Shown: in pieces, positions 25,613 to 37,700 of the stretch
Numbering within the stretch: the first letter of the stretch is position 1
Layout: each line of letters opens with the position of its first letter
Origin: Rhabdornis inornatus
Lineage: Eukaryota > Chordata > Aves > Passeriformes > Rhabdornithidae
Direction of reading: 5' to 3'
Assembly (NCBI GenBank): GCA_013397075.1
Contig: VWZS01007474.1
Span: 241,501 to 305,500 of the forward strand
Length of the DNA: 64,000 nt
Translations under genes and position numbers: made by a program
Notes under the pieces: model-generated
Databases searched by the model: none
The model's input: the letters and a program-made list of their open reading frames with translations, nothing else
Told to the model about the DNA's origin: nothing

Positions 25613-27839
25613 CAGCTCTAGAGCACGAGCAGGAGTGGCTTCCACACAAGTTTGCCACACTGACCCCATGCCCGTGCTGTGCCCGTGGCGCCACGTGCTG
25701 CAGTGCCACCTCGGAGGTGTCACCCAGGGCAGGGCAGTCCCAAGGGATTGCTGTCACCACAGCCAACCTGTGACAGCCATTAGTAACGTGATCCCCTGGC
25801 TGGTCAGAGCCTCCTGTAGCTATGGTAATGGACTACCATAATTCACAATTATAATGTCAGATTTAAACCCAGGGCTTGTGCAAAAGGATAAAAATATCTC
25901 TTTGCTCGTGGGATCTCAGTATTATTTGCTTTGCTATATTGGAAGCTAAATGCTCTCACGAACATCAAGTGATTGCGCCGAGATTAAACACTTTTCCTCT
26001 GTTTATGAATGTTTCACCCTTTTATAGTTTTATTAAAACGCTGGCTGCACTCTCAATTAAGCAAAATCCTTCTGCAGTTGTAAGCACAATTCATAGGAAT
26101 AAATAATTTAATCTGAAGGATGTTTTGGGCTCTAAACCACAATGCTAAGATATTGGGGGGTGCAGAGCTGGGGCAGGGGAGCAGGCACTGCCATCTCACT
26201 GTGCTCCAGCAGGGATCAGGGACCTGAGCATGGAGCCCTCCAGGTGTGCCCCCTTCACACACCTGGTTTGCACCTCCAGCCCATCCCAAAACCCACAGGG
26301 GTAAACAGGGCTTGTGGCAGGTCCCCTTTCTGCACCCCATCGCTCCTGCATTGTCCTCAGCCACCCATCACAGCAATGCCACTGACAACTTTCATCTGAG
26401 GAGCCCAAAGCCCCCTGCAAACATTAACGAATTAATCACTCAAACTGCACAGCTTGGGCTCCACCAAATTCGCAGCCGTCGTTTCTCCGAATTTCACATG
26501 GAAAAATCTGTCTGTTTTCTGCCATTTCTTAACCTCCAAATGTTGCTTTCTTGGCACTTTCCAGAAAGCACATGTTCAGGTTTCCAGCACAGAGTCCTGT
26601 TTCCCTGGATCCCTGCCCACGCTCCCCGTGCTCAGCTGAGCTTCCACATCCCTGTGCTGGTCCTGGTGCCTGCCCAGGGCACCCCAGCACCCAACCCTGC
26701 TCGCCCTCCCTGGCACCTCTCCTGGCTGTGTTTGTACAGCACCAGGCAGACCAAACCCCTGTGAAATCCCACCCACCACTGCTGGGAAACTGGCAAAGCA
26801 TGATGGCTTTATCCTTGAGGATGGCAGCTGACAAAGGTTGTGCTGTTGGAGAGTAATTAAAATGGACAGGTACCAAACCTTTGTCTTGAAACCCCCGAGA
26901 CCCTGAGCTATTTCTGACACATCAGCAGAAAGCGGCAGCAGCGTGACAAGCTCAGGGTCACGGCTGGCTCTGAGTGGCCCTTCTCCCAAGGCACAGCCTT
27001 GGTGCCCTGGCTGCTCCAGCCAGCAGATAAGAACATGAATATTCCTTAGGAAAAGCGTTTCCGGCAGCACCAGTTTGCCCCAGTTTCGGATTTTTGCTGT
27101 AGGTGATGCCTGGGTGGGTTGGAGTCAGTGCCAGCCCAGAGCTCTGCAATGGGAATGCAAATGAGCCTCAGATCCGGGGTTTGCTTCTGCTGGGTAGATT
27201 TTATTCCCTTTAAAGCCCTCCCTCTGCTCCAGGTACCCCAATGGCAGCACAAGGCTCTGGGAGGGCTCCTGCTGCAGGAACTCTCTCCCCAGCTGGTTTG
27301 CCATGTGCCACACCAGCACAAAGACCTTGCACTGTAATTAAGCTCTCACTGTTCTTTCAGGACTTCAGTTCAGAGAAATTCATCACTCAGAAAGAGCAGC
27401 TTGGCTGGAAGTTGAGGGAAAAAACAACACTTTTCTCCCCAAAGCCATGGCCAATATGTGGAGGTTTATGCCCAGCAGTGGTGCTGCTCCCTCTTCATCA
27501 CCTGGGTGAGCAAATGAGGACCCATCTCCTGCCCTCAGTCCTCTTATAAATTATTTAGCACAATCCAAATTACTGGGAATGTTCACTGGCTGTCCAGCTA
27601 AATCTAATTTGTATTAAGTTCATTTGGCAGCAATTTTCCTTAATGGCCAGGGTGGGTGTGTGGTAAAAGTGATCTCTTGGATACAGGTGGGAAAGGCCTC
27701 TGTGGGCCTGCACTCCAAAATAACAACCAAAAATTAATTATAGCCATTATAACAGCCCAAAAGTACATTTAGTGAAAGTGGAAAATAGAATGAGGATAAT
27801 TATAGTGGTTTTTCCCTGCTCTATCAGTCATTTGATGAC

Positions 27840-28062
27840 ATAGCAAGCTCCTCTATAAATATAGAATACATTAATAAAATACATCATACAGAACACAGAA
27901 TATATAATGTATTATATAATATACAATGTAATTATAAGATGTATCAATGTATAATATGTATCTACCATGTATTTATATCTAATAGTTTCTTTATAATGCA
28001 TATGCAGAATATATAATATTAGATATATATGATTTATTTATAACATATAATGCATATTCTGG
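27840..28062. repeat. AT-rich low-complexity region
   Basis: Over 200 bp of TATA/ATAAT-like sequence with many short inverted repeats (for example ATATATAATATTAGATATAT). It contrasts with the GC-rich flanks. Possibly a decayed AT microsatellite. Confidence 0.85.
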
Positions 28063-29369
28063 ACCTTTTGAATTGAGAGAGACCAGGAACCACCCAGGGA
28101 GACGTGGGGGTCCAGAGCAGGGCCAGCCCTGCTGGGGAGGTCGCTGAACAGCCCCACCACATTCCCCTTTACCATCTGGATCTCAGCTTTTCCTGGAGCA
28201 GCAGGATCAGTGTCAGCCTAAACTAAGCCCAGCAGAGCCTCAACCCAGAGATCCCAGCTCCTCCCTCTGACTCCTTGTCCTGACTTCAGGAATTTTTTCC
28301 TCCTCAGAGAGCAGGAGGCGCTGGCACGTGTAGGGTGTTTGATATTCCCCAGGTGATCCAGGATGCTCCGGGCTGTGCCGGGATCGCTGGAGCCTCACTG
28401 GAGCGCAGCCCGTGCTTGTCACCAGTACGGCAGGAGGGTGCGGGCTGGCTGGCACTGAGGCAGGGATCCCAGCGGGACTTCTCTAAGGATAGAGCTCCGC
28501 CTGATAGAAACGAGCCCCAGCCTGACAGATGGCCCTGAGCGCCGGGGAAAGGCAGGAGCTGGGCAGGGAGTGCATCCTGCCTTCCTCCTGACTGACCCCG
28601 TGCTGGGATGGGCAGTGAGGGGACACCCTGAGCAGGGGGAAGATCCTGATTTTGATGGGGACAGGGGATTTAGGGTCACCCTCAGTGGTTCTGGACAGCC
28701 GGGGACACAATTCCTGCTCTCCATCCTCACAAGGGTGAAGAGGATGGCCAAGGTGACGCTGCTTTGGCAAATCCAGTTTGTTTTCATTTTCTATCCATCC
28801 CTGCAGTGCCACACCATGCCGAAGACTTGGCTCATCTCTTCACAGACCCATTTCCCCATTCCAAACCCATCTGGAAGTCACTGTGCTGGGGCTGGGCTTG
28901 GCCACTGCCAGAGCATGAGCCCAGCCACAACAACAAACAGTGAGCAGGGCAGGGGGAGGCTGCCCCCCCTTCTGAGCTGCCCCAAGGAAGCGTAATTCAC
29001 TTCTATCCACCCCAAGGAAGAATAATTTCGCTTCTATCTCCCTTTTGGAAGGGACACATTTAATGGCAGAGAGGCTCCGTGCATGGCAGCAATCAGGAAT
29101 TAACTCACTGCGTCCAAATGCCGTGAAATTGAATCCTGTCAGAGCAGGCAGGAGCTGAACACAGTGCAGGAGAGGTGGGGGTCCCACATCCCCATCCTTC
29201 TGCCAGAGCCACCAACCCATCAGGACAACCCTGGGTGCTTCCCATCCCCCTGAGCAGAGTTAGGAGTCAAAGCCAAGCGTTCACAGATACAGGTGCTGGG
29301 AGAAACAGCTTATTTCTTGGAAGAGGCTCACAGACCCGGCTAATCATTTGGGAATGCAGTAAATGGAGT

Positions 29370-29520
29370 TCCCTGATTGCTCTGAGAGCATTGGAGGAGG
29401 CCACAGAGCACCTCAGGCATGTGGTGGGATTCTTGGGGTGGTCTGGTGCAGGATCAGGAGTTGGATCGATGATCTCTGTGCGTCCCTTCAAACTCAGGAA
29501 TTCCATGATCTTCTTGATGC
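29370..29520 (+). mobile_element. CR1-like 3' fragment
   Basis: CAGGAGTTGGATCGATGATC and CGTCCCTTCAAACTCAGGAA resemble a common avian CR1 terminal block. Confidence 0.65.
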
Positions 29521-30957
29521 TCAGCTCCTGCAAAGGTACCATGGTTCAGGGGGGTGATGGGGAAACCAGGGAGGTCTCCAGCCCTGGTATCCACCTCAGC
29601 AGGGACTGGGAATTTCACCTGATCCTGCCCAGCTCACCCACACTGCCGCTGGATTCTCCATGAGACATGGATGTAACGAGCCAAAGGAAGCTCTGCCAGC
29701 AGGAAAGCAGCTGGTCCCAGTTCCAGGAGTGCTGCAGGATGGCTCTGGACACTCAATCCTGAGTGATGGGCATCATGCAAAGAAAGAGCTCTTATAGAGA
29801 TCACTCCTCTGAGGAAGGCTTTCCACAGGCACAGCCAGTGGAAGAAAAGAATAACAAGAACACACTTTCATTATGCTAATTAGAGACTTGGCAGTCTCGT
29901 TGCTTGATGCTTTTGCATTTGATGTGGAGACATTTCCCTTTGCTAGGATCTGCCCCTTCTGGAGAGAGAGGGATGTGGGCACAGGGGTGCTGGGCTCCAG
30001 GGGTGTTACCCTCACCTTCCTGTTGATGCCAGCTCCCAGGTGCTCTCAGGTGAAGGATCCTGCCTGACTGGCAGCACTCTCCCTTCTCCAGGGCTGACAT
30101 GGAGCCTCCACATTTCCCTCCCCACAGGCTCCATCCCTGCCAGCAGCACAGGGCAAAGCTCTTGTGCTGAGAGCAGGTGAATGTGCTAAAACACAGGGGC
30201 AAAGGGAATAACTCCTGTCCTCCCACTCCAGGCTATAAATGGCTGTGGTCCTGCTCCTGGCTGGCTCAGGCATCAGTTTTGTGTCTCCTGAGCATCCCAG
30301 GGGTAGCAGAGAACCAGATCTTTCCCTCCTGTGCTGTGCACACGCCGTATTTTCTGCTGGCCAGCACTGATGGATGGCTTGGTGTCACCATCCATGAGCT
30401 TTGCTCTCTGGCTGCTCCAAGGGCAAACAATTCTCTGGACTCAGCCTGAAACGCTCCAGGCCAAGCATCGTTTTGTCCTGGTTTGTCATTAAAGGATGTG
30501 CACAGCCATTCCAAGTGACAGAGCAATTTCCTTTGTGTCCTGCAAAGCAAAAGGAAAAGAAAGAAGTCAGCGTATTACACACAAATCTGCTTTTCTTCTG
30601 CAAGTTGAAATAGGAACAGCTTAATTTCCAGCAAACCCAACCCTGTAGTAATTCCCAATCAAAGGCTTTGTGTCAAAAGAATCATTTTGCTACAGCCACA
30701 AATAATGAGCAATTTATGTCACGTTTGGAGATTAGATTAAAAACGAGCAGCAAAGCGACACCTCGGCCAGCAGTGGTTGTAGATCAGGCTTGAGAGGCCG
30801 AAGGTGGGGCAGCACTGGATTCCTGGCCCTGGGTGTCCCTCCTCCAGGCGCCACTGATGCCACTCCCTTCAGGTGCCACCAGTCAGCTTGGGGCAGAGCA
30901 GAGTCCTGAGGGTTGGAGCCCCTCTGCCAAGGAGCCAGGATGGGGGAGCTGGGAGTG

Positions 30958-31335
30958 CTCACCTGGAGAAGAGACAGCTCCAGAGAGGGCTCAGAGCCCC
31001 TTGCAGTGCCTAAAGGGGCTTCAGGAGAGCTCAAAAGGACTTGGGGAAGAGCTTGGAGTGACAGGACAAGGGAAATGGCTTCAAACTGCTAGAGGGCAGA
31101 GTTGGATGGGATACTGGGAGGGAATCCTTCCCTGTGAGGGTGGGAAGTCCTGGCACAGGCTGCCCAGAGAAGCTGCGGCTGCCCCTGGATCCCTGGAAGT
31201 GTCCAAGGCCAGGTTGGACAGGGCTTGGAGCAGCCTGGGATAGTGGAAGGTGTCCTGCCCATGGCGGGGGTTGAACTGGATGATTTTTAATGTCTCTTCC
31301 CACCCAAACCCTCCTGTAATTCCCTGGTTCTATGA
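30958..31335 (+). mobile_element. CR1 LINE 3' fragment
   Basis: The longest CR1 copy. It runs from CCTGGAGAAGAGACAGCTCC through GGAATCCTTCCCTGTGAGGG and AGTGTCCAAGGCCAGGTTGG to the terminal CCTGGTTCTATGAAAT. No reverse transcriptase frame; a 5'-truncated dead copy. Confidence 0.92.
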
Positions 31336-32059
31336 AATCCCTCTCGGGAGCAATGCTCACTGCAAAGAGAAAAGCGCTTGCTTTTTTCTCCCAGAAATAG
31401 CAGAATCATTAAAAAAAGACCGATTTAAAACTAATTAGAGGCAATTTCTTCATCTGCTGCCTTCTTGCATGAGGCACACGTCGTGAGAGGGACACGTGGG
31501 AGCACAGGGAATGTCACCCTGAGCAGAGCTGCCTCCTGCCAGGCTGCTGGCCCTGCGGAGCTGCTGGGACTGAGGAATGGTTGGGAATTGCTGACAGGCG
31601 GCCGAGCAAAGTGCTGATGTGAGCCCTCATCCCCAGGCTCCCCATCCATCGCTGACAAGGAAAATGCTGCTTGCTGCAAGGCTTTGCTTTAAATTAGAAG
31701 TGAAGGTGAAGAATCCAACAGGCAAAACAAAATGCTGAACAGTGCCCAATCGGCCTTTCAAGCTGCCATTGCCCTGTGGCTGTCCCGGGGGGTCCTGGAA
31801 GGTTGTGCAAATCGCTGCACATTTCCCAGCCAAGCAAATGGCTTGGAAATCCCTGATGGAGAGGACAGATTTGTGCATGGAGCTATATCTTTTTGCCCCA
31901 AACCTCTGATCAAGGAATAAGTTTGGGTCTCTTCTAGGAAAGAAGGGTGAGGCTGAGAAAAGAGTTTTGTGTGGAAGGACGTACTCAACTTTGCACTGTT
32001 TCCATGGACCTGGGGAAAGGAATAACAAGAAGGGAACTGTGTGTCAAAGAAGCAAATAT

Positions 32060-33516
32060 TTTATTGTGTAAAAACCAGGCAGACATTAAATAGAGCTCCC
32101 CATTGCCCCCACACCATGTGCCTTGCATGCCACTGGGATGTGCCCAGATGTCGCCCACAGGCTGGAGCCATGGAAGCAGAAATGGATCCATCTTTGAATA
32201 CCTGTGGAATTATGAAAGCTTCAGAGCTCTGCTGTTGCTGGGTGTCACGCTGAGACCCAAGAGCATCCTCAAAGATCAGCTGATTTTTGAGCAGGGCATC
32301 ATGGGATGAGACACCTGGGCTGCAGCTCTGGGATACAAAGGAGGGGTTTGATGTCCCTCCAGCTCCTCTTTCCCAGGCCATGGCACGTCCTCAGCATCTG
32401 TGGCAGCCGCTGGGTTTTAATTAAAGCACCAACTCCCAAGTCAAACAACTGCAGGAGAACAGGAAAGTCCTTGTCCCTGCGGCTGGCACTGAGCAAAGCT
32501 GCTGCACTGGGAAACAGGGCAGGAGAGGAAACCATGGTATGTCCAAGATCAAAAAAGTTTGTAGAACCATCCCGTGACTTCTGTGGAGCCATTTGAGGTC
32601 TCTGCTCACGTGAGGTGGCTCTGCCAGGAGCAGGGAAGCTGTGTGCCCAACGTGCTCCTCGTCACTGCGGGTCGGGGCCAGCTGCTGCGCTTGATCGAAA
32701 CAAATCCTGCAGAAAGTGGGACGTTGCATTATGCAAATTTGCTTCCTGGAAAGAAATGTTTTATTAACACGGGCTCCCTTCTTGTGTTGGCTTAGTCAAT
32801 TTGGTCACAGCTTGACATCCAATAAGTTACTCTAAAGGCAATGGTTTTACAAAATGTTTTTCTAATCTGTTTTAAACACTTAATTACAGTTGTGGCGCAT
32901 TCATTAGGGACTCTGCTTTCAAACCTGGATTGCAGCAATAAATCCTAATTCTCCAAGTGTCAGTTGCAATCTAGACATGGCATCCAAGTGGGTGTCAGAG
33001 GCTGTTGATGACTGGGGGAAGGATATCTGGGCCAGGCAGGAGCCCCATCCTCCAGAGAGGGAACCCCCAGCATCCAGCCTGAGCTGATTTCTGATCACCA
33101 AAAGAATTGGTGTCCCTCCTTGGGGCCCTGAGGAGGGAGCACTAGAGAGCCTTGGGGGGATGAGTCTGCCAGGTGCTGGTGTGGGAGCTGAGGGATGCTG
33201 CCTTTGGGAAACCCCAGTGCATTCCAAGCTGGTGCTGTGGACGTCTCTGGGGCTGTCCCTGGCACCAGCAGTGTCCCCATTGCAGCTCTGAAGGTGCAAA
33301 GGCAAGGGGGGACCAGTCCCAGTGCCACACACCCCGAGGGACACCCTGGCAGCCCTGGGATGCTCTGACATGCCAGGAGGAGCATGGGGACTCCTGCTGT
33401 CCTGAGTGTCCCCACACACCCCCTGACACCAATACAAACACCGAGGAGGGGCAGCGGCTCGGGGCCAGCATCCCAAACACGCTCTGAGCCCGTGCCGTGG
33501 GTGGCTCAGCATTACC
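32060..33516 (-). other. MYO18B: MYO18B 3' UTR and candidate poly(A) signals
   Basis: No coding exon is seen below the stop. The first AATAAA on the minus strand downstream of the stop is at 32765-32760, and a second lies at 32065-32060. Either could end the transcript, giving a 3' UTR of about 0.75 or 1.45 kb. Which is used cannot be told from sequence. The segment near 32690-32960 is AT-rich and includes an ATGCAAAT octamer at 32731-32738. Confidence 0.45.
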
Positions 33517-34780
33517 TTAATCTTTGCCCAGGTATTTCTTCATGATGCTGCTGACATCGTCCTCCTTCCCTTCGGCCTCGGCTAGGCGGCTCATCCCGCT
33601 GGAGCCTTCCCCGTCCCCTCTCGGCGGCTGCGGCCGGCGCTTGACGCTGTCGGCGCTGCGGGAGGACAGGTGGGAGCCCGAGGATGAGGAGGAGTCAGAG
33701 AGATCCCCGGGCTCTTCCCGGGAGGCCGGGCTGCTCTTGGCCGTGCCTTTGGTCTCCGAGGACTCCGGAGTGCCCGCGATGGCCTCATCCTCGAAGCGCA
33801 CGGTGAGGGGCCGGTGTCCGTCCCTCCTGTCCCTGCGGGCTCTGGCCAGGCTGCTGGCGGAGCGGGACTTGCGGATGGCCGGCACGAAATCATCGAAATC
33901 AACCTTGGTTCTCCTCTCGTAGTTGAGGGTGGGTATTCGCCAGCTGAAGGGGTCGCTCCCCTTGCCCTCACCCAGCCCATCGCTGGACAGGGAGCTCAGA
34001 AATCCCTCCGACTCCTTCCCCAGCTCCACATCCTCCAGAGACGGCCCCAGGCAGCTCCTCCAGGAGCTCAGCCGCGGCACCTCCATCCCGGCAGCCGGGG
34101 AGCTCGACCGGCGGCCGGAGCCGTCGAGGGCCGGCAGGAGCGAGTCGTAGGAGCCGAATTTCGACGCCTTTTTCAGCGCTGGGGATCGCGGGGGCTCGGC
34201 CGGCTCCGAGGCCATGCTCCGCAGGCTGGAGGAGCGTGTGAGGCTGGCACCTGCTCCCTCCCCTTCCCCTGCCTGATCCCCCTCCAGCCTCCCCGGGGGC
34301 TCCTCGGCCGCAGGGACAGCCCTGGAACGCCGCAGGGCAGCGGCTCCGGTGGTGCGGTAAATGGGGAGCGGAGAGGTGTCCCCAAGTGCCGGCAGCCCCG
34401 GCTCCCGCTCCGCTCCCCGCTGCCGCCGCAGCTCCTCCACGTACTCGGACAGGGCGGCAGAGCTGGACACCGGCCCCGAGGCCACCGAGACCGGCCCCGG
34501 TGCCACCGAGAGCCTCCTCCTGCTGGGCACCGGCGGGGACACCGCGCTGGTGAATCTCCTGTCCGGAGCTGGGGAGCCACCCCGCCGCAGTACCGATGGG
34601 GATGTCTCTCCTATCCTATCCACCGGCTTCTTTGGGCTCTCCACCTCCTCTTCTTCCGCCAGAGCTTTTCCATATTCCCGTCTTCTGGCCCCCAGCAGGG
34701 GACTCGCTGTCCTCCCCTGGTCTGAGCCCCGGGAGGACAGTGGCCGGCTCAGAGCAGGGTCCTTGGTGTCTCTGCTCACC
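33517..34780 (-). CDS. MYO18B: MYO18B terminal coding exon, C-terminal tail and stop
   Basis: The acceptor TGTTGTTCAG is followed by 421 residues and TAA at 33519-33517. Order from the exon start: Ser/Arg/Pro-rich low-complexity region; SAALSEYVEELRRQRG at about residues 108-123; LPIYRTTGAAALRR at about 139-152; a Ser-rich stretch; DPFSWRIPTLNYERRTKVDF at about 278-297; then VRFEDEAI, LSDSSSSSGSHLSS and the terminus DDVSSIMKKYLGKD. These blocks match human MYO18B as recalled and are absent from MYO18A. The exon is very GC- and CpG-rich, which creates long antisense open frames that I do not regard as genes. One nucleotide after the stop is a good donor (TAAG|GTAATG). Confidence 0.95.
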
Positions 34781-37700
34781 CTGAACAACAGAAATTGGTG
34801 TTAGTTTAATTGGTGTTTAGGCTGTGGGATTCCCAGTGACCAGGATGTCATTCGGCAAGGACAAGGCTAAGCAGTGAAAAGCTGGCATTGCCATGGGAGT
34901 CTGGGATAAACTCACTGCTGCAACCAGCAGTTGGGCAATACCCAAGGATTTTATCTTAAATAAGCCCAGGTCAGTCAGCCTGGATAATTCCTGATGTAGA
35001 GCGTGTGGTGTGACCAGCTTCAGCTCTGCCAAGCTAGCACTTACCTCCAAATATCCTTTTTCTTGACAGATTACAGCAATATGTAGGATTTATTTTATTT
35101 CTGTCAAAGCCAAAGATTATTCACTAAAATTTTATGAAGCCAGCTCGCAGCACACCCCCGACACATCTCAATGTTATTGCTGGGCATGTTTCACCCAGGC
35201 TGCTGCACAAACAGTTCTGATCTGCAGATCAGAACACCTGGGCAGATGCTGCACAGCGAGGGAAAGGGTGGCCAGACAGGGCCACATCCCAGATAAGGGC
35301 TGGTGCAGAATCCACATGGGATCCAGCTCTGCTCAGCCCCGAGGAGCCACAGCAGTAGCCCCAGCCAGGCTACTGGTGCACAGGACTGCAGTCACCAGTG
35401 GGGTCACTGGTGTCACCAAGCCCCTGATGGGACACTTTATGACCCCCTCCAAACACCCACATTTGCTTGCTGGCAGTGTCCCCACTGCCAGGTACCCCAT
35501 CACTGCTCAGCCCAGGGAACCCAGGGCTGGCCTGACCAGGAATGCTGCTGGGATGTGAATTTGGGAAAGAAAGGAGGAGGAGAAAAGAGGGAACAGGGTA
35601 AAGCAGAGCAGCAGTACCCAAGCAACAAACCCATCTCTGGGAGGGAGCAGCGCTCAAGTTGTTCGTGGCCATAACAAAGCTTCCTGCCCTGGGAATGCCG
35701 CTGTTGCCATGGGAATGGGATGGGAGCGGATAATCCCTGCACTGAGCGGGACGCTCGGACCAGGCTCTGCTGACCCGTGAAATAATTTACATGCCGAGAT
35801 GGGCTGAAGACAAACTCCAGAGTTGGGAAATGCATGAGTTCAGAAGGGAAGGAGCAGTGGAGCAGCTCCAGTTTCCTGGCGCCTGCTGGCACAGCCCAGG
35901 GCACAGAGGTCTCCCCCTTTCCTGGTACCACCGCATTTCCCTGCTCATTAAACCAGCCTAAACCACTTGATTATTCAACACAAAAGGAATTAACCAGAGA
36001 TTTCTTCTCCCTGAATCACTGCACCCTTCAGGGCCATCCCATGCTGATGCTGCTGAACCACTGCAACTGATTAATAGTTTGAGACATTGCAATAATGCCG
36101 GATTTTAGGACCCTAAATTGCATTTTACTTAAATGGCTGGTGTAATCCTTCAGTGAGGTTTTGTACAGAAATTGCTCCATTCATTCTGCACATTTCCAAA
36201 TAATGTTGTAACCTGCGTGCTGCATGAATGGCTTTCATAAATTAGACACCGGCATCGGGGTTTTTATTTGGGTTTTAAGGCTGAGATAAAAGTGAGTAGA
36301 GAGGTGAGAACCACTAATGGGCTGTGAACAAGGAGTGAACATGCTGTATTTATTGTCCTGTTCAGCATGACGGACAGGTGCTGCTTTTATGAGAATCTTT
36401 GGAGTCTGAAATGGAGTGAAAGCTGCAAAGGTGGGATGATTGTTCTACCTTCCCTGGCTGGCAAGAGCCACGCAGCCCCAGAGTCCAAGCAGGGACCTGG
36501 CACTCTCCATGCCCTGGTTTCCAGCCAAAGGCCAAGACTGCCCCATCCATCCTTGTCTCTCCCAGCAGTTCCCATTTTCTGCACCCATTAAACTAGCACA
36601 GGCAGGGTTGGATGGGATATTGGGAAGGAATTCTTCCCTGGGAGGATGGTGAGGCCCTGGCACAGGGTGCCCACAGAAGCTGTGGCTGTCCCTGGAGCCC
36701 TGGAAGTGCCCAAGGCCAGGCTGGATGGGGCTTGGAACAACCTGGAATAGTGGAAGATGTCCCCGCCCATGGCAGGGGGTGGGACAGGATGATTTTTAAG
36801 GTTCCTTCCCACCCCAACCATTCCATAATTTTGTTTCTTTAACTGTTCCTTTATGCCTACCAAAGTCCCCTCCAAAATCATGGCTAGCCTTCCTCATCCT
36901 CATCCTCCTCACAAGGCAGGACACAAGAGCAAGATGGTCACACCCCATCCTGCAGCATCCTCTGCTCATCCAGAAATCCCTGGCAAAGGGCTGATGTGCC
37001 AGCACGAATTCCCAGGGCTTGGAATGACCCCAGGGAGTCACAGGCAGCCCCAAGGGAAGGTGATGCCACAGGAGGAAGGACCATGAGCGCCCCTCCAGCC
37101 CTGAGCAGAGCCCTGCTCCTCCATCACCCTCAGGGAAAACGATTTTCCCAGCAAAAGGCAAAAGATGCCGAGCCTGGGAGGCACCTGGAAGCCAAGGGAG
37201 CTCTGCAATCTGCCATTCACACCAAACCAAATGACATACAACAATAATTAGTGAAGATTACATAGCAATTAGCATGATTACAATTATACCAGTTGAAATC
37301 ATTTATACAATAAAATCCACACATGCCTTGCAACACATGACCAGGGCTGAAAGTGTGGCTGGGATGCTTATCCTGGGAGCTCATAAATAAAGCCAAGACA
37401 GCTCCATTTCAGGGAGGGAAGAGACATTGGCCTCATTTCTGTCAGAAGAGGATTTTCTTGTCACACTGTCATCTACACAAGAGCTCCCAGTTTCCCACGT
37501 AATGATTTGCTTTTGACACAATCGTGGTTAAAAATAAATGTGTTGGATCCCCAGCAGCCTTGGGACCAGGGCTCTTGGGTCCCAAGACAAGGTTTTGTGA
37601 ACCAAGGTGGGAGGGGAATTGCTGTCAGGGTGATCCTGGGGTGATGCCAGGGTCCTGGATGCCACAGTCCTGCAGGATGCAGAGGCAGATCCTGGGCTGT

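Larger units (their letters stand above)
7611..32059. other. Intergenic region between CpG island and MYO18B 3' end
   Basis: No exon with a matching protein family was found. It contains several CR1 fragments, small tandem repeats and AT-rich stretches near 9895-10080, 20640-20935, 25830-26110 and 30610-30740. Short open frames occur on both strands but none shows domain signals. Noncoding transcripts cannot be excluded. Confidence 0.65.

Noticed and set aside
33814..34725. 303-codon open frame antisense to the last MYO18B exon
   Set aside because: A by-product of the GC-rich coding exon; the minus frame matches MYO18B and continues the spliced reading frame.
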